Shown: piece after piece, positions 19,209 to 29,221 of the stretch
Numbering within the stretch: position 1 is the stretch's first letter
How the letters are laid out: each line of letters begins with the position of its first letter
NCBI GenBank assembly: GCA_963585895.1
Contig: OY757947.1
Coordinates: 32,639,811-32,703,810 of the forward strand
Direction: 5' to 3'
Source of the DNA: Sepioteuthis lessoniana
Taxonomy: Eukaryota; Mollusca; Cephalopoda; Myopsida; Loliginidae
Length of the DNA: 64,000 nt
Program-made: the position numbers and the translations under genes
The notes under the pieces: generated by a model
What the model was told of the DNA's origin: nothing
The model's database searches: none
The model's input: only the letters and a program-made list of their open reading frames with translations

Positions 19209-19640
19209 ATGTATTGACTTTCTTACTCCTCCCACATCTCTCATCATCCCTCACAGACTCCCTGCCTTACTTGAATCACTTATGCCACTCAAAAACTGAT
19301 GCTCGATTCATGAAAGATGGTCAAAAAGCAGTCTGAAGTATTCCATACGTTTCTGTGGCATTTTTTCCAAGTTTAAAACAGTATTTTATTGTATATCGTT
19401 CTTCTAAAATGTCTTCACGTCCAGATTGCATTTTTGAAATTCACCAGCTGTGACAATCAGGCTTTAGTAGGGAGTATTCCAATTCCTGCTGTAGCTGTTG
19501 ATATGAACCTGAAATCATAAAAATTAGCCAGTCACTTCATAAGATGTATAGCAATAACATAGAGAATTTTCAAGAGTCTACGACAATTTTAAATGCCTGT
19601 ACAAAAAAGTCTGTAAACTTATTGAATGGACCAAGTAGAT
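19209..19640 (-). mobile_element. Mariner-like element fragment, 5' side with ITR
   Basis: Nearly colinear with 26583-27001: ATTGACTTTCTTACTCCTCC, CATCATCCCTCACAGACTCC, AGCAGTCTGAAGTATTCCAT, CATAAGATGTATAGCAATAA. It ends in the terminal repeat TGTACAAAAAAGTCTGTAAA then CTTATTGAATGG. The left end is joined directly to SINE-E, so the other terminus is lost. Confidence 0.75.
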
Positions 19641-19813
19641 TTTTCTCACTGTTGAAAGATCAGGGTCGTTATATTTGTCTTTGAGCTTAATGTTCTTATA
19701 GATTGCTCAAAGCCTGTATCCTGCTGCTTTGTTGAGCATTTGTATGCATTCTGTTTTGGCCTATTCTGAATGTCTATTATTATTATCATTATTATTATTA
19801 TTATTATTCACTC

Positions 19814-20045
19814 AAATCGTTCTTCTAAAGTGTCAGACTGCATTTTTGAAATTCACCAGCCGTGACAATCAGGCTTTAGTAGAGTGTATTCCAATTCCTG
19901 TTGTAGCTGTTGATTTGAAGCTGAAATCATAAAAATCGGTCCATCATCTTATAAGATGTATAGCAATAACATACTGAATTTTTACGACAATTTTAAATGC
20001 CCATTCGAAAAAGGTCTGGAAACTTATCGTATGCACCTCGTATGT
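19814..20045 (-). mobile_element. Mariner-like element fragment, second copy
   Basis: TCGTTCTTCTAAAGTGTCAG, AAATTCACCAGCCGTGACAA, ATAAGATGTATAGCAATAAC and the terminal repeat AAAAAGGTCTGGAAACTTAT repeat the previous copy with independent changes. An (ATT)n run (19775-19808) precedes it. Confidence 0.75.
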
Positions 20046-20199
20046 CTAGTATACTATAAGAGCCTTAATATATGGGAACCCACAGAGGTATAAAACTATT
20101 CCTTATCGCCAAATTTTTAAAACGCCTAAAAAAGCGATTTCAAACAGCCAACACATTTACGTTGTCTTCCTTTGAACCTGTTTCTTTTCCCATTGCGAT

Positions 20200-20292
20200 A
20201 TAGCAATAACTTACTGAATTTTCAAGAGTCTTCGTCAATCTTAAATGCCCGTACGAAAAAAGTCTGGAAACTTATCGTATGTTCTCGTATGT
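20200..20292 (-). mobile_element. Mariner-like terminal fragment, third copy
   Basis: TAGCAATAACTTACTGAATT, then CGTACGAAAAAAGTCTGGAA and ACTTATCGTATGTTCTCGTA. Only the terminal 90 or so bases remain. Confidence 0.7.
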
Positions 20293-20374
20293 ATTTCTAC
20301 CATCAATTAACAAGGTTATTCAGCTTGTACCTTAAAACTCAAAAGATTTTGATGTTAAGAAGTCTTTCTACTTC

Positions 20375-21180
20375 CCTTTAGGAACGGAATGCTTTTTGAC
20401 GTAAAGAAGACTCCAGATGCTTGAAAAAAAAAAGGTGATGGTCGATTTATCAAGAAAATATGGTAGATCTGGGAAAATCTCATATTCCAAGTCAATGCGC
20501 TTCTCCAGTATCATTGTAAGCAACATGTGGCCGAGCAGAGTCAAGAAGCAAAATTTGACCGCGTCAATCAAAATTTGACCGCGGCAATCGGATTTTGCTC
20601 AACTGAACATGCATTTTATCCAGTTACTGACAGTCAATTTCCGCAATGAACAACCTGAATAGTAGATCACCAGACAGTGACCATAATCTACTGTAAATGA
20701 CAATTTTGTTTTGGAAAGCGTTTTGATGCTTCGTCATAATCAAGCCGATCGTTTGTGATTACCATAAAGGAGCCATTTTGCGTCATAAGTCACTATTTGA
20801 TAAAGAAATAGATGATACAGGTTCCGCTGAGACAACATCAAACACACTTCAAAACGTCTGACTCTTTGACTTTCACTGAGTTCATGTGGAACCCATTTAT
20901 TGAGTTTCTTTACTTTGCAAATGTTCTTGAGATGATCAGATATTATTCAAATGCCGAAATACACTGTCTGGGACATTTCTCTGACTCTTTAACTTGGGTT
21001 TTGTTCAACAAGAGTTTTCAGATATTGGTCGTCAATTTCAGAATGTCGTCCTCAAACCTTTTTTTTATTTTTGAAAATCGAATTCTTCTCCCCACAACGG
21101 ATCTTCTGCAACCAGTGCCGCACTCTCTGATCAGAATTGAATCCTATACTTCCTGATCTGTTGATATATGCAATTGTTTG
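20375..21180 (-). pseudogene. Degenerate mariner (SETMAR-type) transposase
   Basis: Reading leftwards on the minus strand, with several frameshifts and stops. The pieces are LVEQNPS and SDHLKNICKVKKLNKWVP near 20880-21000, HMNSVKVKESQRV-type sequence, then VTYDAKWLLYG near 20750-20800. LLLDSARPHVAY follows near 20522-20555, and IDHHLFFFKHLE near 20405-20445. These match helix-turn-helix 2, WVPHEL linker, and the three catalytic blocks of mariner transposases. The first block has D but the usual E two residues from it is A. Second D (DSARPH) and third D (IDHHLFFF, normally TDYHFF) are present. A different lineage from the mariner at 26111-27001. Confidence 0.7.
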
Positions 21181-21904
21181 AAAAACATGAAAACTCATCA
21201 TGTATTTTTTTTTCTTGTTCATGATTGTCCTTAACTTTGAAAATTAAATTCAGAAAGTAGAGGTGTAAAAACATTATGGACTTCCGTTTTAAAGATATCA
21301 GCAGCGAATCGACAACGAGTTCTAATTGGCTAAAAGAGGTAGTTGGCGGAAGTACATCACTATGTAAAGACAATCATTTGAAGACAAGACACGACCATGT
21401 TAAAATAGCCGAAAGTTGCGGCCTCCATTTAGGGGTGACCTCCGAAAAGGATCTCACACCAGACACGCAGCCATGGAGACGAAACCAGTGAACAAGCTCG
21501 TTAGAACAACAACAGAAAATTAGAAAGAAAATTCAAAGTCTATCACAGTTCTCTTTCTTCTCACAAGATTTTGTTTCTCTTTGGATAGCTAACGTGGTCG
21601 AATCAGTTTTCATACGTTCTTCTCTCCTCTCGACGACTTATAAAAACTGTAGTTGCGTATAACTTTGCTATTAGCAAACCAAAACGGGTTTTTTATGTGT
21701 TCGTCACTTTTGCACATGGTTAAAATCTGGTCCAACTGACACTTGAGAGGTAGCATTACACGCATAAACCCATTGGCCACGTGGTGATAAAAATGTCTAT
21801 GCGTAATAGAAGTTCTACAAATGTCTATTGGGACCGCATCATCACGAAAGAGAAAACTGTAATCATAAGGGATGTGGATTTTTTTATGCATCTACTATTA
21901 GATT
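21181..21904. other. No recognised gene
   Basis: Contains a less AT-rich block (21270-21500) with GGCGGAAGTACATCACTATG and GGTGACCTCCGAAAAGGATC, unassigned. Plus-strand frame 21276-21491 has no recognisable domain. It could be a relic of the neighbouring mariner 5' untranslated part or an unrelated repeat. Confidence 0.4.
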
Positions 21905-22135
21905 GGTCAGTGTGGGCAGAGTGTTCGCCAATGGACCGGGAGACCGGGGTTCAATCCCAGGTCGAGTCATACCAAAGTCTTTAAAAATGGTACTTGATAC
22001 CTCCTTGCTTAATAATCAGCAAGTGGAGCAATCAAAAGAAAGGAATAGCGCCTTCCCGTACACCTCAGTGTTGTAGGTATTGAAAAAGGAGCATTCTGGT
22101 CGCCCTCGACTACGGTCGCCAACTTTACTTTCTGT
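21905..22135 (+). mobile_element. SINE-C, body slightly deleted
   Basis: GGGCAGAGTGTTCGCCAATG, B box GGGTTCAATCCC, CTCCTTGCTTAATAATCAGC (about 25 bases then missing before GTGGAGCAATC) and the tail GTCGCCAACTTTACTTTCTG. Confidence 0.82.
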
Positions 22136-22520
22136 TATGGCCCTGGAAGTGGTCACAAAGAGAACAGAACACCACGGTTATAATATAGGTATATATTTAC
22201 AAGAAAGGATGATTACAAGAACATATGACGGTAAGCGGGGGTGGGGTTAGCTTCTGGATCTTGATAGATTTCGTATTGATACGTCTTCCGGTATTATGGA
22301 GAGTGGTTGAGTCCATTAGTAGGTGATTCCGCCACAACGCTTTTTATATTAGAAAAGAATGTGAAGATTTTATAATAAAATCAGACAGATATAACTGTCA
22401 ATTTGAAAAGATCATTTTAATTTTATCGAATAGTAAATAGTTTCTTGTCTGTTTCAATTATTATGTTTAAACGGTGTGAATGTTCCCAAATAATTGATTG
22501 CCCATTCACCGAATACTTCT
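22136..22520. other. No recognised gene
   Basis: Unassigned sequence including ATGACGGTAAGCGGGGGTGG near 22220 and otherwise AT-rich. No repeat family recognised. Confidence 0.45.
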
Positions 22521-22524
22521 CAAT

Positions 22525-22920
22525 AGGGGGTAAGATCCCACCAACGAGTGTTCTGGATATGACACTGAACAATCTGATGGTGAGGCTCCTATAATTCGGG
22601 AGCTTTGGGGAGTGCAGAGTATTCCTTTATTGCCCTCGCTCCCAGGCCACTCTGTCCCGTAATGGTGGAACGTGATAGGATAAAAAACAAAACCATGTAC
22701 TTGTGCTAAACTGAATTGTTTGAAATAGAACTGTTTTTGACATTATACCTGCTTACTTATGCTAAACTGAATTGTTTGAAATAAAACTGTATCGGCATTT
22801 ATCATGGTAAACAAAAACTATAATGAATAGTTTGAAATAGAACATTTTATATGTATAAAAATGGATTTGGCGTCAAATAACCTACAATGGTTGATGTGCC
22901 ATAAAACCAAACCAAACCAA
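22525..22920 (+). mobile_element. Family D with single core and tail
   Basis: CACCAACGAGTGTTCTGGAT, TCTGATGGTGAGGCTCCTAT, GGAGCTTTGGGGAGTGCAGA, then three satellite units with CTAAACTGAATTGTTTGAAA, and the tail AATAACCTACAATGGTTGAT with GCCATAAAACCAAACCAAAC. The 5' end (TCGGCTGGGG part) is missing. Confidence 0.78.
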
Positions 22921-23194
22921 GTAATTGATATAAACCATTGTATTTGACGTTAGTCAAAGTGGTTTGATGGCTAAAATAACCAACCAACCGTATTTGACAT
23001 CTTCGTTGTGAAAGTATCTAATGGTAGCAAAGTGCTCCAAAAGCTAGTTTTCAGAAATTTTAAAAGCGAGGTTACAAAATATGAATAAAAATGTTATTTT
23101 CAGAAAGAAAAAAGGCAAAATTACTTGTTTTATGGAGTGCTTCATTTTTCTTTTTTTTTTACATTATTATGTAACTGCGAGATAATTCTAAGTG

Positions 23195-23577
23195 CTAATG
23201 TATCAAACTTTCGTTCAATTTAATTTTAATTGTATCAAAGTTCAATTGTATCAAGCTTTAATTATGTCTAACATTCATTCAAAGTTTAATTGTATCAAGC
23301 TTTAACGGTATCAAACTTTCGTTAATTGAATTATAATTGTTATCGAGGTTTTAATTGTATCAAACGTTCATTTAATTGAATTCTAATTGCATCAAACTTT
23401 CGTTGAATGGAGTTTTAATTGTATCAATGCTTTAATTGTATCAAACTTTCGTTCGATTGAATTTTAATTGCATCAAACTTACGTTCTCTTGCTTTTTAAT
23501 TATGTCAAACTTTAATTGTCTCAAACGTCCGTTCATTTGAATTTTTACTGTATTAAACTTTCGTTCAATTGAATTTT
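23195..23577 (+). repeat. Degenerate TTAATTGTATCAAAC minisatellite
   Basis: Irregular repeats of AATTGTATCAAACTTTCGTT and AATTGAATTTTAATTGTATC of about 20 to 50 bases. No frame across the block is convincing. Confidence 0.8.
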
Positions 23578-23940
23578 TGTATGCCGGTTGAGCAGGTGTG
23601 TATCCGGCAGGAGACCAAGTGATATGAGAACCAAGACAGTCAGTCCAGTCAGAATCGAGAGTCGAGCCAGGGACACGCAGCCGACCAGAGGCGTTAGTGT
23701 CGTCTCTGACGATACTGCTTGCAAGGGGTGCACTCCCTAGTTCCAGGAAGAAGATATGGGACAAAAAGAAGTCCCCCGTCAGAACATATGTCTCTCCATC
23801 TATCTCTCAAACTTACAACAAACTGTGTGCCCTTTTTGAGAATAAAATGAGAGCGATATATTTTTTATAAAGAAGTGTCTCTCGTTTCGTTCATTATCTT
23901 TGATTATGTTCTTGGTTGGGTCTATGATAAATATACAACA
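23578..23940 (+). mobile_element. LTR-like element related to LTR-H
   Basis: Begins near TGTATGCCGGTTGAGCAG and ends ATGATAAATATACAACA. The 3' half has the poly(A) signal region GAATAAAATGAGAGCGATAT, then AAAGAAGTGTCTCTCGTTTC, aligned with the LTR-H copies, while the 5' half differs. No matching 4-bp duplication could be read, so limits are approximate. Confidence 0.6.
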
Positions 23941-23984
23941 CTGTTTTTTTTTGTCTAAACTGTCAGCAGTAAATGGAGTACAGC

Positions 23985-24165
23985 TGTTTTGAATTCCGGA
24001 TTTTCCTTCTCGAAGACTGGTTGCTTTATCAAGTCTAAAGTAAGCAGTCTTCCCAACTTTTTACTTGTTGCCAGGGAAATAAAAGATCGATTCGCAAGGG
24101 CATTAGCACGAAATGAAAGGCAAATAACAAATGGAATTTGGGTCAGACGATGTTAGCAGATCCAT
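23985..24165 (-). mobile_element. SINE-A-like copy, diverged
   Basis: GAATTCCGGATTTTCCTTCT with CGAAGACTGGTTGC, and later GGGCATTAGCACGAAATGAA, follow the SINE-A order on the minus strand. Weak. Confidence 0.4.
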
Positions 24166-24183
24166 TTTAAACCTCACTTATTA

Positions 24184-24445
24184 CCGACCCATTGTTCTAG
24201 TGGGTAGAGTGTTCGCTAATGGTCCGGGAGACATGGGTTCAATCCCAGGTTGAGTCATGCTAAAGACTTTAAAAGTGGTACTTAATGCTTCCTTGCTTAA
24301 CTCTAAGCATTATAAAGTACGTATCAAGGGTAAAGTGGAGCAATCCAGGGAAAGGAGTAGCAACCTCCCCTACACCTCGGTGTAGTAGCTATTGAAAAGT
24401 GAGCATTCTGGTCGCCCTCGACTACAGTTGCCAACTTTACTTACT
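24184..24445 (+). mobile_element. SINE-C, full-length
   Basis: Head GACCCATTGTTCTAGTGGGT with AGAGTGTTCGC, B box GGGTTCAATCCC, complete body and tail GTTGCCAACTTTACTTACTG, then (TA)n. Confidence 0.87.
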
Positions 24446-24446
24446 G

Positions 24447-24484
<38 letters not shown>

Positions 24485-24493
24485 GTATATCTA

Positions 24494-24528
24494 TTTAGTA
24501 AAGTTAGCGACCGAAGTCGAAGGCGACC
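24494..24528 (-). mobile_element. Inverted SINE-C 3' end
   Basis: AGTAAAGTTAGCGACCGAAG and TCGAAGGCGACCCGAA are the reverse complement of the SINE-C 3' terminus. It is fused directly to a plus-strand SINE-C with a shortened head. Confidence 0.8.
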
Positions 24529-24752
24529 CGAATTAGCCTAGTGGCCTTCAATCCCAGGTCGCGTCATACTAAATACTTTAAAAATACTACTTGATGCTTC
24601 CTTGCTTAGCACTCAGCAATATAAGGTACGTATCAAGGGTAAAGTGGAGCATCCTGGAAAAGGAATAGCCCCTCTCTTACATCTCAGTGTTGTAGCTATT
24701 GAAAAGGAAGCATTCTGGTCGCCCTCGACTATGGTCGCTAAATTTACTTACT
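24529..24752 (+). mobile_element. SINE-C with internal head deletion
   Basis: TTAGCCTAGTGGCCTTCAAT: the A-box part is joined to TTCAATCCCAGGTCGCGTCA with about 30 bases missing between. The rest of the body runs to GGTCGCTAAATTTACTTACT. Together with 24494-24528 it has 3' termini at both outer ends. Confidence 0.8.
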
Positions 24753-25365
24753 TTATATAAGTCTGTGATGGCCTCATATACGATTGATATTTTCAGCATA
24801 CAAATTAGCTATATGCAAAATGCACAAACAAGAAGAAGTCCCTCGTATATTGTTGTAATTATTTGTTGCTTAATCGCAACAAACCTTTCTGGATTATTTA
24901 ATACCAAATCCATCCTTCTAGAAAAACAGCAGTGGTACTATATATATAACACATTACATTTGGGGTTTTTAGTAGGTCTTTTTCATAGAGCAAATGTGGT
25001 ATTTTAGTGGTTGCTGCGCACATGGCGATAGATAAATGGTTATATGTATTGTACTGTTGAATGGGTCGGCGAATGTGGCATGCTACGTCCCCTTAGAACA
25101 TATAGTTAATGTATGACTGCTCCCTTCCCTGCTTTCCCACAACACCTTAAGGCCTTGTGCCTACCTTGTAACTGCAAGGAAATAAAGCGTTTTTAAATCA
25201 CAAAGTGCACAATAATGAAGATGAACGAACGTCCAATGTAATGTCTGCTTTTAGTTGATCTGACGTACATGTAGATGTATATTTCTTTTAATTACTCTGT
25301 TAGGTGGCAAAAGCTGGTTGATAGTGCCAGAAGTGGCCGTAACGCCTTGAGCTACCGAAACTGTG
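24753..25365. other. No recognised gene; SINE-B tail remnant
   Basis: ACAAACCTTTCTGGATTATT then TAATACCAAATCCATCCTTC (24882-24921), with CAGTGGTACTATATATATAA, is a minus-strand SINE-B 3' remnant. The minus-strand frame at 25251-25439 reads TVSVAQGVTATSGTINQL but overlaps repeat family G and has no identifiable domain. Confidence 0.5.
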
Positions 25366-25456
25366 TTATCACCCAGGTTGGCGGCTGATGAGGACAGGGT
25401 ATCGCACGTGCTTTCACAGGGTATCGCACGTACTTTCACACGTTGTATGATGAAAA
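25366..25456 (+). repeat. Family G copy with 22-bp duplication
   Basis: Matches 8941-9018, but GGGTATCGCACGTGCTTTCA is present twice in tandem (25397 and 25419), giving a 22-bp internal duplication. Ends in CACGTTGTATGATGAAAAAA. Confidence 0.7.
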
Positions 25457-26058
25457 AAATTTTTTTTTTAAATCAAATGACTACACAACTAAATGAAGTA
25501 ACTGAAAATAATATTTTCCTCATTTCTCAATTCATTTTGTGTATTTCAGCTCCATCTGTCCCATTACACAATGTTAACGGACATATTTCCTGCCAGAGAA
25601 GTAGACCTGATATTCGAACATTGACCACCGGAAGCAGTTTAACGTCATGCGCATGACATACAGTGTTTGAATGTATCGCAGCCAATAGAAAACTTAATGG
25701 AATAAGAACATTGATTGACAAGAAGATTATTTTGAAAAAAAATAAATACTTCATTCATTGTTCATTTTACTCATGGCAAATACAGCTTCAATCTTAATTA
25801 ATATTCAATAAAACAAAAGATTTCTTTGTGAAAAGTTTGCTTTTTTGTCACAAATGTGTGTCAATAGTTTTATGCTGATCTAGGATAAAAATTTGGTTCC
25901 TCAGAAGACGTGAGCTAGTGATTATGATTATTATTGGGTGTTCTAAATTCCTGGCCTTGTGCCAGGAATTTAGAAAGAGAGATAATTTGGATAGACGGGC
26001 ATTCAGATATGTAGGTACATATGCAGAGGGAGAAAAATTTATAGATTAGTTGATGTAT
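25457..26058. other. No recognised gene
   Basis: AT-rich sequence with a slightly GC-richer section at 25545-25660. No repeat family identified apart from the hairpin at 25941-25975. Confidence 0.5.
25941..25975. repeat. Perfect 15-bp hairpin
   Basis: TTCTAAATTCCTGGC, loop CTTGT, then GCCAGGAATTTAGAA: the arms are exact complements. A related TCTGGCACAAGGCCA sits at 33529-33543. It may be the end of a dispersed repeat. Confidence 0.85.

Positions 26059-26092
<34 letters not shown>
26059..26092 (+). repeat. (CA)n microsatellite
   Basis: CA repeat of about 30 bases followed by a short (TA)n that borders the mariner element. Confidence 0.95.
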
Positions 26093-26110
26093 GATTTGCA
26101 TATATATATA

Positions 26111-27001
26111 TACGAGGATCATTAAACAAGTTTCCAGACTTTTTTCGTATGGCCACTTTTATTGATAGTGCACATATGAAACTCTAGTCACCTTCGGAGT
26201 AATCTCCTCCGGTTGCAATGCACTTGTTGTACCGTTCCAACAACTTCTGGAAGGACCCATTGAAGTCCTCTTGTGTGAGCGTGTCAATGACCTTCATCAC
26301 AGCCTCTTTCATCTCCTCAATTGCTTCATAACGACAGCCTCTGAGCTTAGGGAATAAGCAAAAGTCCCAGGAAGCAAGTTCTGGACTATAGGGAGGCTCA
26401 GGAACTCTCTTGATCAAATAGTCTATGACAAGGATGGAGTTGTGGACTGGTGCATTGTCTTGGTGGAAATGCCTCTGACCCGATCTGAAGAGTACTGGCA
26501 TCTTCCGACGGAATCTCTTCCTGAACTCCCTTTAAAACTCAACATAGTAACACTAACCCTAACCCTTTGGCCAACAACTCTGGTGTATTGACTTACTAAC
26601 TCCTCCCACACCTCTCATCATCCCTCACAGACTCTCTGCCTTCCTTGAATCTCTTATGCTACTCAAGAACTGATGCACGATTCATGCAAGATGGTCGAAA
26701 AGCAGTCTGAAGCATTCCATACATTTCTGTGGCAATTTTTCCAAGTTTAAAATAGAATGTTATTGCATATCGTTCTTCCTCACGTCCAGATTCCATTTTG
26801 AAATTCACCAGCTATGACAATCAGGTTTTAGTAGGCTGTATTCCAATTGCTACTGTAGCTGTTTATTTAAACCTGAAATCAAAAAAATTGGTTATTCATA
26901 TCATAAGATGTATAGCAATAACATATTGAAATTTCAAGAGTCTACGATAATTTTAAATGCCTGTACAAAAAAGTCTGGATTTTTATTGAATGCACCACGT
27001 A
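26111..27001 (-). mobile_element. Mariner element, internally deleted, both ITRs present
   Basis: The left end TACGAGGATCATTAAACAAG with TTTCCAGACTTTTTTCGTA is the imperfect inverse of the right end TGTACAAAAAAGTCTGGATT with TTTATTGAATGCACCACGTA. TA dinucleotides sit at both junctions, as expected for Tc1/mariner. At about 890 bp it is shorter than a typical 1.3-kb mariner because the middle of the transposase is missing. The transposase reads leftwards. Confidence 0.85.
26184..26501 (-). pseudogene. Mariner transposase C-terminal part
   Basis: An open frame of about 105 codons covers the second and third catalytic blocks of a DD34D mariner transposase: FHQDNAPVHNSILV and YSPELASWDFCLFPKLRG, then ERYNKCIATGGDYSEGD at the C-terminus. 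The spacing between the second D (QDN) and third D (SWD) is 30 residues rather than 34. A four-residue in-frame deletion lies after DYLIK. The first catalytic D block is not in this frame. Further 5' on the minus strand (to about 26610) is the helix-turn-helix-side frame with VWEELVSQYTRV-like sequence. Dead copy. Confidence 0.85.
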
Positions 27002-27002
27002 T

Positions 27003-27158
27003 GTATGAAAAATATTTGGCATTAAATAACCTACAATAGTTGATATACCATAAAACCTAACTAAACCAAATCTTATATATTTAACATATATGCATAAAGA
27101 GGAATTAGCATTAAATAACCTACAATGGTTGATACGCCATAAAATCTAACCAAAAAAA
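27003..27158 (+). mobile_element. Two family D tail units
   Basis: AATATTTGGCATTAAATAAC, TACAATAGTTGATATACCAT, then a second GAGGAATTAGCATTAAATAA, CCTACAATGGTTGATACGCC. As at 7986-8520, with TA-rich linkers, immediately right of the mariner element. Confidence 0.75.
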
Positions 27159-27269
27159 CAAACAAACCTATACTATTCCATTTTAACTTTCTTTGTTTCG
27201 ATAGCATATCACACTTCGTGAGTAATTTAATATCAAGCTATCTTTGCAGAATTAAAGCTGGGCCTAATT

Positions 27270-27329
<60 letters not shown>

Positions 27330-27760
27330 GTAGCTGTACTACCTAACCCATAACAGGGCCTGATTCAAATGCATTTGCTTTATCATTGACATTGGACATT
27401 TTTTATTTATGTATATCGCTAACTGCATTTTATATTTCGAGGGTGTTTTAAAAAACACTAATTTGGCAAGAGACAGATATTTCGTTGCTGCAAGCTGCTG
27501 AATATTTCAAGATGAGGAATTTGTTTCGGAAGAAATTGGCAACTGGGAAAAACAGGAAACCAATGCCAAAAGGTTGAATTTATTGAACTTTCCATTGACA
27601 GAACAAAAATGTGGCATAATATTATAGAAAATCAAACGTTAATTAAATAAACGTATGATATGAGTTCGATTATTCTGTTGTCTTATAGATTATTTTGGCC
27701 GCATGGGTAGAAAAATAATGCATGCTGGTACGAACAAATATATATATATATATATATATA
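27159..27760. other. No recognised gene; SINE-B tail remnant and (TA)n
   Basis: A minus-strand SINE-B tail remnant (TTTCGATAGCATATCACACT, 27196) precedes (TA)n at 27273-27328. 27330-27740 is unassigned AT-rich DNA, ending in (TA)n at 27740-27760. Confidence 0.5.
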
Positions 27761-27762
27761 TG

Positions 27763-28052
27763 GATGCAGTCGTCGTGTAGTGGTTGTTGTAGGAAATGAA
27801 TATGGCGACACGACTTCAAATCCTGGACGAAGCTGATTGCATTTCGCATAGCACTAATACCAATTGGAAAAGGTTAAGAATCCAATTATTGTTCCTCCAG
27901 CTATGGATAGATAAGAGGGAAGATTGGGTTTTTCGGCTTTGGTTAGGCAACCAGTGTATGAGAAGGAAACTTTGAATTCAAACCTGTTAAATTCCGCTAA
28001 AAAAACTGACCTCGTGTTGCATCCTACCCGAACGGGGCGGGGGTGTTGGGGT
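27763..28052 (+). mobile_element. SINE-A, in (TA)n
   Basis: GATGCAGTCGTCGTGTAGTG head, GACTTCAAATCCTGGACG B-box region, central domain, GTATGAGAAGGAAACTTTGA and the tail GGGGTGTTGGGGTAAATA. A deletion shortens the head (between CGTGTAGTGGTTG and TTGTAGGAAATG). Confidence 0.8.
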
Positions 28053-28069
28053 AAATATATATATATTTT

Positions 28070-28285
28070 TTTTATCATTTTGAGTATTTTGGCTGTTGTC
28101 TGCTTATTTGCTGTTACATTCATAACGTTTCAACCGATGCGTCTTTCGGCCTTCTTCAGGTGTTTATAATCAAACTCGGCTGCTTTTATTCGATCCACGG
28201 ACGTAGATCGTTGAAATTTCGTTAACCATAACCAGGTTAAACTATAGTAAAGTATTCTTTGCTATTTTACTTATAATCAGGATTG
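28070..28285 (-). mobile_element. SINE-J, 3' two thirds
   Basis: Minus strand: GATTCAATCCTGATTATAAG (B-box region), TTAACCTGGTTATGGTTAAC, AACGATCTACGTCCGTGGAT, the core CTGAAGA...GAAACG (28126-28159) and a short 3' end. In this copy stem II of the core is GGCCGA/TCGGTT, still pairable. Confidence 0.65.
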
Positions 28286-28450
28286 AATCTTAGTGGGTAA
28301 TTTAATATCAAAGCTATCGTTTTTGAAGAATGCTATTGGTACGATTTAGCCTATAGCTGGTAGTAGAAAAAGAACCCTACTTTTACCAATGGTATTACTC
28401 TGAAAGGGAGCCGAACGACTGCACTTGAGTTTTAACTTACTAACTATGAT
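28286..28450 (-). mobile_element. SINE-B-like fragment, diverged
   Basis: GTGGGTAATTTAATATCAAA, TAGCCTATAGCTGGTAGTAG and CCAATGGTATTACTCTGAAA match the SINE-B tail and central domain in order on the minus strand, with many changes. Confidence 0.5.
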
Positions 28451-28515
28451 GTCATCATCCCACCAAACCACACCAAACCAGCATATAAGCCACTCTTATG
28501 TCTATTAATTGTAGT

Positions 28516-28734
28516 TTGGCATATCAACCTTTGTAGGTTATTTAATGCCAAGCCATTCTCCTAGAAGAACTGTAGTGGTACTATTTAACCGATAGCTGGG
28601 AGGTTAAGGGGGTTCATACCTTTCCCAGGGGTATTTGCCCGAAAGTGAACGTAATAGCGCGACTGGAGTACGAACACACTTACTAAGATTCTGCAATCCA
28701 TCGCTTTAACCATTACACCACGAGGACACCCCTC
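28516..28734 (-). mobile_element. SINE-B with 14-bp TSD
   Basis: Complete head (reverse of GGGGTGTCCTCGTGGTGTAA) and central domain; the tail lacks the terminal ACCAAA repeats. CTATTAATTGTAGT at 28502-28515 and CTATCAATTGTAGT at 28735-28748 are the flanking duplication with one mismatch. Confidence 0.87.
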
Positions 28735-28783
28735 CTATCAATTGTAGTGAATCTATGACTAGAAACAATGTATAAACAAATAG

Positions 28784-28831
<48 letters not shown>

Positions 28832-28919
28832 AGAGATATGGACAACAAGATATTGATATCAAATTATTGAGAGATATGGATAATCTTACACACATACACA
28901 CATATATATATATACATAC

Positions 28920-28972
<53 letters not shown>

Positions 28973-29188
28973 AAGAGAGAAAGAAAAGAGAGAGCTAGAG
29001 AGACAAAAAGCAGGCACATTGATATCAATAGAGATAGATACGAACAGACTGAGATAGATATATAGATAGATATGGACAGCAAGATATTAATATCAAATTA
29101 CTGACATACATAGATACAAATAGACAAAGATGCACACACACACACGCGCGTACCCCCACAACATACTCACGCGCACATATATATATTT

Positions 29189-29221
<33 letters not shown>

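Noticed and set aside
25251-25439. Minus-strand frame with TVSVAQGVTATSGTINQL as an exon
   Set aside because: Half of it lies in repeat family G, no splice sites or conserved domain could be identified, and the length is within chance expectation.
25941-25975. Hairpin as a rho-independent terminator
   Set aside because: No T-tract follows and the DNA is eukaryotic.
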